A stretch of 64,000 nt of DNA from Membranipora membranacea (Eukaryota; Bryozoa; Gymnolaemata; Cheilostomatida; Membraniporidae), in assembly GCA_914767715.1 (NCBI GenBank), contig OU612065.1, forward strand, positions 31,434,001 to 31,498,000, read 5' to 3'. Below are positions 47,393 through 58,227 of this stretch, one piece after another (the first letter of the stretch is position 1; every line of letters starts with the position of its first letter). Both the position numbers and the translations under genes were made by a program. The notes below the pieces were generated by a model. It did no database searches and had not been told where the DNA came from. It saw only the letters and a list, made by a program, of their open reading frames with translations.

Positions 47393-49912
47393 TATAATAT
47401 GGGGAACCATTGTTACTGCCTGTTAAAGACATTAATGGTTTGTTTACTCCAACCCTAGAATGTAAGGAAGGGTAATTTTGTGGCAGCAGGGAGGGTACAT
47501 GTGATATGGAATTTCTACAGATAGTCTGTTACGTTACTCAAAACAAATTTTCAGGCCATGCAATCAGTACTACTGAAGCTGAATTTTTAGTCAAATTGAA
47601 GAGCATTTCTAGCACCTTACTTCTTAGGGGTGTATATCCTCTCTACCCAAGAGCACGAAAAAAACCGTGTTTGAAGAGGATAGCTTCTTTTGAACTACCC
47701 AAGAGGAGTTTTAATAAAATGGCTTTGTGGAAATTGGGGTGTGCTAACATAAAGTCACCTCCTAACTAGCTTATTTATTTACTTCTCTTGGGTTATTTAT
47801 GAAGGATGTACACAAACCACTTTTCAAAACTTAAGGCGTTGCGCGAAGTGACATTATGAGATTGTACTGTTTTTTTAGCTTGTCTTCAAAAGCTAATATT
47901 TATATGGGTTATAAGGTAGTTTGAGTTTGAAGTACTGAACGAAGGTTGGATTTCACACATGCGGCCACGGGATAAGTTAAGTTTCACATTATACTTCTTT
48001 CTGACGGGTATTTCTTACCTGAATGTTATTCATCGCCATAACACATAAACATGCATCATAACATCAGCACACTTATAACCTCAACCTGAACTGGAAACCT
48101 TGGAACAACCTGAAATATAAAATATATAATATGTAGGAACCATTGTTACCGTTAGTTGTTTGTTTACGCCAACCCAACAATGTAAGGGACTTGTGTGGGT
48201 GGGGAGGGTATAAATCAGATGGATTTACTGTAAGTAGTCTGTAAAATTACTCCACATACAACTGTGTGTGGGGCTTATCAAACTTGCTAATTACCGGTAT
48301 CAATCCTTTTCATAATAGCACACTATGTGATGTGCTCCGTATTTCAGGCCATGCAATCGGACACAACAGATTCTCAGAAGTCATGGACTGGTGGGCAGGG
48401 CACTCACTTATTTGAGGTATTTTGGACAATTGTTGTTATAAACTACCTGCTGTCAACCCTCTGTATCAGACTAATTATGTTGTCAGAAAAGTCTTGATCA
48501 TGGGGCAAGAGCTATGATCAACACCTACTCCCACCATGTGATCATTCAGGGATTATGAGGCAACTGATATAGGTCTAGAACATATCACTCGCAGCATGTA
48601 ATGCCACAAGTTATCAAAATTACCTCAACATAAAGTCTGTTTCCCATGTTTCCCACTCTTTGGATAGTCATGATCACGCATGCAGCATTGTCCTTGCATG
48701 GTATGATGAGTGTAATCGACCTGTATTCACTCACAGATTGAATTAACTTTTAGTGACACTCAGTTCTACAAGTACCAATAACAAACAAAATCAGTACCAA
48801 GCTACTTCAAAAAACGCCTGCAATGGATTTTTGAGGTAAGATACAAACAATTGAACATCGTTGGACAAACTGATCAATGATGAGGATACAGAGATATTAG
48901 TTGTTCCGCAATTGATGAATCAAATTGAATTCAGGGAGCTCAATGCGAAAAAAAATGAAACACTGTTGATTTTTCACATAATATGTCATAATATGACACT
49001 AATTACCTTACCACCAAGCAAGTCAAGCTTTCTTCACATTATTCGGCAATTTTTTAAGTTTAATGACTAGGTCAACTTACAATGGCTTTTGCTTGTTAGA
49101 CCAATGAACTCCCTCATTGGTTAGACAGGCACACCGTATAGTGTTGAGTACTGCAGACGAATCAGTGGCATTGCCTGTGAGTAACCAGTGAACATCTGAC
49201 ATCTTCGCTACCGCACATCTAAAATGGCAAATGGTCTTCACCATCATTTCAAAAGTTCCACTGAATTACTGATGCCAAATTCAATTGTACATGGACAATC
49301 AGTGCAACGAAATATGCTACTTCTCAGCAATATGTTTAGAGATAAATTTATATTTTCAAGGCAAAGAGCAGCGAGGATGCCGCTTTTCTTTGTAGTGCAA
49401 GTATTTCACTTAATGGTTATACATTGAAAAAAAAATACTATTGGGATTAATGCACTATAAGCTGTCTAATAAATAATTCTGTGAGCCAAAACCAAAGACC
49501 TAGGATCTCCATGACAAATTCATCAGCTTTAATGATGAAAGAGGCGGTAAGTACATTAACACTAAGCTGTTCAGTGTAGGCATATGGCCCAAGTGTCATT
49601 TTTATTCCAAACGGTGCACTGTCTAGCGTGCTGGTCTATGAAACTTAGTAATAGCATCTGAATGATGTGGAGTACAATTAAGTCAGGTCTAAATGGGTGG
49701 GCTTACAACCTCATGACCTATCTATAGGCGAAAGGGCTCGCACCACCCTCACCCTGCCTGCACTCTCACTGCTCACACATAGCACATAGTATTGGTTTAG
49801 TTCAGTGAGTGGGAACAAGGAGTTGTAGACCTACAAATCCTTGTTGGGAAGGCTACTAGACTTGTAACTAGTAAGCTGAGTAAGTAGTAGTAATAGTACT
49901 ACCTACAGTAAA

Positions 49913-50133
49913 GTCATAGGCATCTGGAGTTACAAGTATACTTTGCCAATGTATGTCCATGATCATGATCATGGACATTGGTCACCCATCCTAGTCCTTT
50001 CCAAGCAAGGTATAGGCCATAGGCATAGGCATCTGGAGTTACAAGCATGTCCAGTATCAACCATACTGGACATGCTTGTAACTCCAGATGCCTATAGGGC
50101 CTATGGTAAAGGCATGGGCCCCTGGGACCCATG
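49913..50133. repeat. Palindrome-rich block in copy A
   Basis: Two nested inverted repeats: CCATGATCATGATCATGG, and a perfect hairpin with arms of about 30 bp (AGGCATCTGGAGTTACAAGC and its complement) around ATCAACC at 50027-50093. The block ends GGGCCCCTGGGACCCATG, sharing GCATGGGCCCCTGGGAC with the MITE at 50204. Its equivalent in copy B is 57375-57580. Confidence 0.85.
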
Positions 50134-50203
50134 AGTAAAGTAGAAAAAGAAGTGATTAGTTAGTGAAGTAATGATGATGATTATTATTTTTATACATACA
50201 AAC

Positions 50204-50324
50204 CATGGGCCCCTGGGACTTGCATGTCTTTACTTTGCCAAAGTCCACTATCAACCACCCAAAAAATGGGTGGTTGATAGTGGACATTGGCAAAGTAAAG
50301 ACATGCGAGTCCCAGGGGCCCATG
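50204..50324. mobile_element. 121-bp palindromic MITE with 8-bp target duplication
   Basis: Arms CATGGGCCCCTGGGACTTGC and its near-perfect complement meet at ACCCAAAAAATGGGT. It is flanked by perfect ATACAAAC repeats (50196-50203, 50325-50332). Copy B has the unfilled site (about 57640-57665). An 8-bp duplication suggests a hAT-type mobiliser. Confidence 0.9.
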
Positions 50325-53263
50325 ATACAAACGTTGGAAATATTTAGCTAAATTAGTGAGTGCTACTACTATACATGGATGGAAACTGTTACCTGAAACT
50401 TGCTGAGACTGGAAAGGAAAACACTAAAGCAGTATAGTCTTCATTAGCAGAGTAGAGTATGCAGCTTTACAGAGCTTCTTCATGAAGAACACCACCACTC
50501 ACCAGGCATCAACCAAAATCCTGACCATGTTCGGGTTCACTAAAATGCGGAAATCCGTGATCACGCAAATTCACGTGCGTGTTGCGGGAATTAGTGCGTA
50601 TTTCCGCATTTTAGTCAATCCTGTGTGGGATTGACCAGTCTGCGCATGTGCGAACTGTTGAGGCATACGTTCGTCTCTGCAGCATAGGGCTTGAACTAAT
50701 TCACCTAGTCTGAGTACCAAAATTGGGAAAACAATGGAAACCCATATTTTGGAAATATCTGGGCCTAAATGGAACACTGGTTTTGATATCTCATAACCTT
50801 GAACCCTGGGAGTTGCCTTTCTTGATGGAAGGCAGCGCCACCACTGCTGTGCTGCAGAGATAGACTATGTCACAAGGCTATCCTGCAAGCAGAATGGGGA
50901 TTGACTAAAGTGCGGAAATCACCTTGTGACCTACTTGTGACCTTGAGAAGCATTTTTCCGCATTTTAGTCAAAATTGACTAAAATGCGGAAATTTCATAT
51001 TTAGCTTTTTTTACCACTGAATGTGGCCTATAAGTATAAAATTGATATGTGTTCTATGAAAACATCTCATAGGCCATGTGTATCGGCAATCTGGGTTAGA
51101 AATTATGTGTTATAGTACAGCTGTAGCACTATTTATGTAAAGCGGAATTCCCAGTGAAATATGTACATGAGTATTCAGGAGAAGATAACTCTAATATGAT
51201 GATTTGTCAAACAAAATTCCCATGATAGTTACTATTTCTGAAATGCAGATTTTGATAGAGGCAAGTTTTATTGAGCAGAAATGCTTTTATGGGCATATTA
51301 TACATTGAGAGTGAAGCTATAGGACACTAGTATACATTGAGAGTGAAGCTAGATAATATATGCAATTAGCGACCCGGGTGTTTACACATCGATAGTTAAC
51401 TTGTTATCTTACAAGTGGTGACGTTAGGTGATTATCATTGTAGTAGCAAAAAAGTCATCGGAGAACATAGGAAGACATATGTGAAAACATGTAGATCAGT
51501 CTATTGGTGATCAAGTCCTTCGTAGCGGAACCGTATACAATAGAGCATAGCCACCCACTTTGACACCAAAGATCATTTTTTGGGAAAGGCAGGGTGGTCC
51601 TTGTCACAACAATTCATAGGAGTGTTTTTGGTTTTTCTTTCTGCTCTATTGAAGCGCAAATGAACTAATTATAACTTATAATATCTGAGCACATAGTCAA
51701 GATTACGTGATGAGACTGAGTAATTATTATATTTATTTTCATAAGCCACACAATAATCATATTGATCAGCCTGTATAAAAGCACAAGTGAGTCCAACAAT
51801 GTAGTTGGTAGATATTTATAAAACAATTCATTGTTTCAGGTATTGATAGTGTAGACGCGTAATATCAGCCAATGTTTTACTAAAACCAGGGGTAGTTTAT
51901 AAGCATACATACATCTGTAACTTTGTATTTAGCAAGATTAAACCTTGATTCACTGTGGTGTTTATGAAATAAAACTGACCTACATTAGATGAGTTGAATT
52001 TTGGCAGGAGGAAAAGTTTGACATTTCACAATCTGAACTTTATCGATAGACTACATTTCCTTTGAAAAGCTCTCTATCGTTTCTACGAAGGTACCAGCTT
52101 TGATGGCTGTGTCTTTCGGCTCAAAGACACAATTTATGTTGATTGGAGAGTCTGTTGTGACCTTCTGAACAAGATGGACTAGAATCTATCGATCATGAGG
52201 CAGCTTCAGTCCATAGCAAGAGTTATTCTCAGCAATCACAGAACTCCGTAGATGCATCCCTAGAAGAATATATAAAAATGCCAACTGTCAGCTGAGCAGT
52301 CTGGGGGCAACTTATCACCGGTTGTCCCCTCATTGAACATACATGTCAAAGAGAGAACAACTCTATGATTTGTCTCAATTTGAAGTGAAAAAAGCAGGGA
52401 ACAGGGAGGGTATCCCACCCGTCCTCCCTGCCGAAAAGGAGACTCCATGATGAGACAGAAACAAACAGACCGCAGCTTCTTCCCTAATGATATTGAAAAT
52501 GCTTTGACCACCCCCTAGCTAAAAGCTGATGGTTGATCATTGTGCGGGTCTCTAAAGGTCTAATGTTTCAGAATTTATTTCATATCTTTTACCTACAACT
52601 AGGGCATATGCCTCCAATCGGACAAATCATCCTGTCACAGTATCATATGACATAAGGTTATGCTTTAGATACACACAGACCATCCTTGGTATTAAATCTA
52701 ACTGCTAACTGCACGGTAGGTAAGTCTTTTGGACAAGAGCGATCAACTTCTAGCATGTCATGGCAAGATTGGCAGTCTTTTCACAAGATCAGCTTCCAAT
52801 ATTAGAACTGTTTGTTTGACATGCTAGCTTCCTAGTCACTTTTGGTTCCGCACCACATGTATATCTTCCCACTCAGTTGTGAGATGCCTAGCGATTTTGG
52901 AGGTATTGAAACATGTTTTTTATGCACATTATACTCATCAAGCCCAAGGGTCTCGCAGTTATAAAACTGAAATTAAGACAGGTTATTTGTAAAATAATAT
53001 TTGCTGCAGCAGGCCTGTATAATGCAAGTCCCTGACCAGCAGTAGTATGACAAAAAATTTGAAAGTGGGATTCTGAAGTATTGAACAATGGTATGGTTTG
53101 ATTCAACATATGTCTCAATATATATATATATCACTGACCTTATTGTACACAGTTCTTCACCATTATAAATAAACATGCTGCATAACATCAGTATACTAAA
53201 TACTGCAAACGTGACCAAGGAGTCTGGAAATCATCTGAAAAAAAAAAAGAAATATAAAATTTG

Positions 53264-53410
53264 TGGGGACGGTGAGATGGTGCGATCGGTCAGCGCGCTT
53301 GCTCTTCACTGCCAGGTGATTGGTGCCGCAGGATTTGTGAGTTCAAATCCCGTTGGGGGAGCTTTCAAGGTTGATTGTTCCAGCCCCCAGCACCCTCGGG
53401 TGTATACCTC
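53264..53410 (+). mobile_element. tRNA-derived SINE, family 2, inside copy B
   Basis: Counterpart of 47252-47392, with GGTGCGATCGGTCAGCGCGC retained. Copy A lost about 8 bp here (GGTGCGAT). Confidence 0.85.
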
Positions 53411-55736
53411 TTCTATAATATGGGGAACCATTGTTACTGCCTGTTAAACACATTAATAGTTTGTTTACTCAAACCCTAGAATGTAAGGAAGGGTAATTTT
53501 GTGGCAGCAGGGAGGGTACATGTGATATGGAATTTCTACAGATAGTCCGTTACGTTACTCAAAACGAATTTTCAGGCCATGCAATGAGTACTACTGAAGC
53601 TGGATTTTTAGTCACGTTGAAGAGCATTTCTAGCACCTTACTTCTTAGGGGTGTATATCCTCTCTACCCAAGAGCACAAAAAGACCGTGTTTGAAGAGGA
53701 TAGCTTCTTTTGAACTACCCAAGAGGAGTTTTAATAAAATGGCTTTGTGGAAATTGGGGTGTGCTAACATATAGTCACCTCCTAACTAGCATTTTATTTG
53801 CTTCTCTTGGGTTATTTATGAAGGATGTACACAAATCAATTTTCAAAACTTAGGCGTTGCGCGAAGTGACATTATGAGATCGTACTGTTTTTTTAGCTTG
53901 TCTTCAAAAGCTAATATTATATGGGTTATAAGGTAGTTTGAGTTTGAAGTACTGAACGATGGTTGGATTTCACACATGCGGCCACAGGATAAGTTAAGTT
54001 TCACATTATACTTCTTTCTGACGGGTATTTCTTACCTGAATGTTATTCATCGCCATAACACACAAACATGCATCATAACATCAGCTCACTTATAACTTCA
54101 ACCTGAACTGGAAATCTGGGAACAACCTGAAATATAAAATATGTAGGAACCATTGTTACCGTTAGTGGTTTGTTTACGCCAACCCAACAATGTAAGGGAC
54201 TTGTGTGGGTGGGGAGGGTATAAATCAGATGGATTTACTGTAAGTAGTCTGTAAAATTACTCCACATACAACTGTGTGTGGGGCTTATCAAACTTGCTAA
54301 TTACCAGTATCAATCCTTTTCATAATAGCACACTATGTGATGTGCTCCGTATTTCAGGCTATGCAATCGACACAACAGATTTTCAGAAGTCATGGACCGG
54401 TGGGTAGGGCACTCACTTATTTGAGGTATTTTGGACAATTGCTGTTATAAACTACCTGCTGTCAACCCTCTGTATCAGACTAATTATGTTGTCAGAAAAG
54501 TTTTGATCATGGGGCAAGAGCTATGATGAACACCTACTCCCACCATGTGATCATTCAGGGATTATGAGGCAACTGAGATAGGTCTAGAACATATCCCTCG
54601 CAGCACGTAATGCCAAAAATTATCAAAATTACCTCAACATAAAGTCTGTTTCCCATGTTTCCCACTCTTTGGATAGTCATGATCACGCATGCAGGATTGT
54701 CCTTGCATGGTATGATGAGAGTAATCGACCTGTATTCACTCACAGATTGAATTAACTTTTAGTGACACTCAGTTCTACAAGTACCAATAACAAACAAAAT
54801 CAGTGCCAAGCTACTTCAAAAAACGCCTGCGATGGATTTTTGAGGCAAGATACAAACAATTAAACATTGTTGGACGAACTGATCAATGATGAGGATACAG
54901 ATATATTAGTTGTTTCGCAATTGATGAATCAAATTGAATTAAGGGAGCTCAATGGGGAAAAAAATGAAAAACTGCTGATTTTTCACATAATATGACACTA
55001 ATTACCTTACCACCAAGCAACTCAAGCTTTCTTCACATTATTCGGCAATTTTTTAAGTTTTATGACTAGGTCAACTCATTGGTTAGACAGGCACACTGTA
55101 TAGTGTTGAGTACTGCAGACGAAACAGTGGCATTGCCTGTGAGTAACCAGTGAACATCTGACATCTTCGCTACCGCACATCTAAAATGGCAAGTGGTCTT
55201 CACCTTCATTTCACTTAATTACTGATGCCAAATTCAATTGTACATGGACAAGCAGTGCAACTAAATATGCTACTTCGCAGCAATATGTTTAGAGATAATT
55301 TTATATTTTCAAGGCAAAGAGCAGCGAGGATGCCGCTGTTTTTTGTAGTGCAAGTATTTCACTTAATGGTTATCCATTTAAAAAAAAAGACTATTGGGAT
55401 TAATGCACTATAAGCTGTCTAATAAATAATTCTGTGAGCCAAAACCAGAGACCTAGGATCTCCATGACAAATTCATCAGCTTTAATGATGAAAGAGGCGG
55501 TAAGTACATTAACACTAAGCTGTTCAGTGTAGGCATATGGCCAAAGTGTCATTTATATTCCAAACAGTGCACTGTCTAGCGTGCTGGTCTATGAAACTTA
55601 GTAATAGCATCTGAATGATGTGGAGCACAATTAAGTCAGGTCTAAATGGGTGTGCTTACAACCTCATGACCTATCTATAGGTGAAAGGGCTCGCACCACC
55701 CTCACCCTGCCTGCACTCTCACTGCTCACACATAGC

Positions 55737-57281
55737 TAGCGTTAAATTCCGTTAAAAGTTACCTACTCAATAAGTGTGAGCAGACAACTCAGCAAACAAA
55801 TCATCTAAAGCATATTTCTACACAGGGTCTGAAATATGATGAAGTAATCTTATGGGAAAAATAAAAAGCCCACAGACATCTTTGTCATCTAGACTTGATT
55901 TTCCTAAAAGACTAGAGGTAGCCTACTCACACTGATCTTTGTCTCAGTCGCAGTTCTCAATGAATAGAAATGAGTATGAAGACCACCAATCGCTCTTCTC
56001 ACAGTAAAACCATCGCCAGTAAGAGAAAAAACCTTTTTTCCTGCAACAAGCAAATATCATGCACTTACAGGCCCAGGTAATATCCATACTGTACATTGTT
56101 TTTTCTGCATATTCTTTCAATGCAATGTGGGTTATGATCTTCAGAAGTAATACATTCAGAAGCAATACTATGGATAAATTGACAAATTTCTAGTAATCTG
56201 AATACAACTACATGTACATTTCTAAGAACCACCAAGCCTCACTACTTTAAGCTTTCTAAAGTGGAGATCATAAGAAGGAGGGGTGTATAGTATATGATTA
56301 AGTTAGCTTGAAAATTTTTTTTTTTTCATTTAGCCATATGGCATAAACAAACCAAAGCTCAATTTTGGTGTGATATGAAGTGTATTTGTATGCATATCAT
56401 AACAAAAACTTTTTTATCACACATTCTAATGTAGGCTACAGCAACTGTGCTTGATCAAACCAGCAAGTAAGCTAGGGGAAAAACATCGGTATTTTGTAGC
56501 TGGCAACAGTAGTGTAGTGTTATTATGCCCATACATAGCTATAGCAATTACAGGAGCAAACGAATTTTGAGATTACATCAATTACGACACGGACAATGCT
56601 TAAGGATATGTCCCCATTGATTCCCCAACAACCAATGTAAGAGGAATTAACTGAGCGTTAGGCGATCTACTGACCAAGGAAGCCTTTGAAGCACAGCACA
56701 TGTTGTTTCAAATGAGTACAAATAAATGGCAATTTTATATCGAATTAATATTAATTAAAGTCACTCATTGTTGTGCTGTTGTACGGTGAGTGAGTATAAT
56801 GCAACCACACGCAGGTCCCATGTCCCAAGGGCTGTAACATCCACACACAACTCATCACAACCCAGGGTTAATGTGTTGTGCGCCATGTGACGCAGGGGGT
56901 TGGATCAAGTTGAAGTTAAAAGTTTGGTTTGAGCGCACCAAACCAACCAAGACCTTGACAAGATTATGGACTTGAGTTCCTACCTAGGCTTATATATATA
57001 ATGTAAAATAAGGCTTGCAAGTAAGTTCCAGGCCAGGGGCACCATGGGACTATCGGCATCTGGAGAACTTACAAGCATGCAATTGTATACTTCGCCAATC
57101 CAATGTCCATCGGCAAAGTTAGCCTGTCTCGAAAAGCTTTGTTTGAGGGTGGGCGCCGAAAAAAGCTTGTCAAGATAGGTTATGGCAAAGTATACATGCT
57201 TATAACCTCCACACAGTCACTGATCATCACACAATACAGCACTGACTTGAGTAAGTGTAATGTGTTGGTATATAACAGCAG
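55737..57281. other. 1.5-kb block present only in copy B
   Basis: Copy A runs straight from CTCACACATAGC to AGTATTGGTTTAG, while copy B has about 1545 extra bases here. The block is AT-rich, has no supported ORF, and contains degraded relatives of the GGCATCTGGAG palindrome near 57050-57210. The shared palindrome family suggests deletion from copy A rather than insertion into B; not proven. Confidence 0.7.
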
Positions 57282-57374
57282 AGTATTGGTTTAGATCAGT
57301 GAGTGGGAAGGCTACTAGACTTGTAACTAGTAAGCTGAGTAAGTAGTAGTAATAGTACTACCTACAGTAAAGTC

Positions 57375-57580
57375 ATAGGCATCTGGAGTTAAGAGCATGT
57401 ATACTTTGCCAATGTCCATGATCATGGACATTGGTCACCCATCCTAGTCCTTTCCAAGCAAGGTATAGGCCATAGGCATCTGGAGTTACAAGCATGTCCA
57501 GTATCAACCATACTGGACATGCTTGTAACTCCAGATGCCTATAGGGCCTATGGTAAAGGCATGGGCCCCTGGGACCCATG
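57375..57580. repeat. Palindrome-rich block in copy B
   Basis: Counterpart of 49913-50133, with the same perfect hairpin around GTCCAGTATCAACCATACTG. The central ATCATGATC repeat is one unit shorter. Confidence 0.85.
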
Positions 57581-57843
57581 AGTAAAGTAGAAAAAGAAGT
57601 GATTAGTTAGTGAAGTAATGATGATGATTATTATTATCTATACATACATACATTACAAACGTTGGAAATATTTAGCTAAATTAGTGAGTGCTACTACTAT
57701 ACAAGGATGGAAACTGTTACCTGAAACTTGCTGAGACTGGAAAGGAAAACACTAAAGCAGTATAGTCTTCATTAGCAGAGTAGAGTATGCAGCTTTACAG
57801 AGCTTCTTCACGAAGAACAACACCAGGCATCAACCAAAATACT

Positions 57844-58218
57844 GACCATGTTTTGGATTAGGCAGAAAATGAGATGACTACCCCTGATTGGCTTGGTGGG
57901 ATTCAATTAACCAATTAGAATGTGTTTTCCAAATTTCCGCATTTTAGTCAATTCATCGTAAAACTGAGAAACACGCGTGCTAACGCGTACTTTCAAGAGA
58001 AATTCCGCATTTCCGCGTTTTAGTGAACCCCGACCATGTTTTGGATTAGGCAGAAAATGAGATGACTACCCCTGATTGGCTTGGTGGGATTTAATTAACC
58101 AATTAGAATGTGTTTTCCAAATTTCCGCATTTTAGTCATTCATCGTAAAACTGAGAAACACGGGTGCTAACGCGTACTTTCAAGAGAAATTCCGCATTTC
58201 CGCATTTTAGTGAACCCC
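57844..58218 (+). repeat. Duplicated ~187-bp right terminus of the composite element
   Basis: Two direct copies, 57844-58031 and 58032-58218, each starting GACCATGTTTTGGATTAGGC and ending TTTTAGTGAACCCC, with only about five differences. Each contains ATTTCCGCATTTTAGTCA. Only the outer one borders the target duplication. Confidence 0.9.
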
Positions 58219-58227
58219 AATCACGTG

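Larger units (their letters stand above)
44802..50531 (+). repeat. Composite element, copy A (3'-truncated)
   Basis: Collinear with copy B from the GGGTTCAC end to CTGACCATGTT at about 50531, roughly 95% identical by eye at an offset near 6.0 kb. It lacks the ~187-bp right terminus and the 1.5-kb block present in copy B, and it carries a private palindromic MITE at 50204-50324. Confidence 0.85.
44802..58218 (+). mobile_element. 13.4-kb composite TIR element with 9-bp target duplication
   Basis: The left end CGGGTTCACTATAATGCGG and right end CCGCATTTTAGTGAACCCC are inverted repeats of about 20 bp. Outside them lie AATCAGGTG (44793-44801) and AATCACGTG (58219-58227), a 9-bp direct repeat with one mismatch. 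Motifs related to TTGACTAAAATGCGGAAAT recur in both orientations near the ends, as expected for transposase-binding sites. The interior is two head-to-tail copies (44802-50531 and 50532-58218) with several nested insertions. No transposase or other long ORF was found, so it is non-autonomous. The 9-bp duplication hints at a Mutator-like group; that is inference. Confidence 0.8.
50532..58218 (+). repeat. Composite element, copy B (full-length)
   Basis: Begins CGGGTTCACTAAAATGCGG, a near-exact terminal repeat, directly fused to the broken 3' end of copy A. Its left part has about 230 bp (50620-50890) not found in copy A. It includes the 55737-57281 block and a duplicated right terminus. Confidence 0.83.

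Noticed and set aside
47506-47769. An 87-codon + strand ORF inside composite copy A
   Set aside because: The equivalent stretch in copy B has an indel (near 53680) that destroys the frame, and no motif is recognisable.
48861-49070. 69-codon ORF in copy A
   Set aside because: Copy B carries a deletion in the matching segment; no homology recognised.
49914-50134. Overlapping ORFs on both strands with mirrored peptides
   Set aside because: They are a consequence of the palindromes; the two strands read nearly the same sequence.
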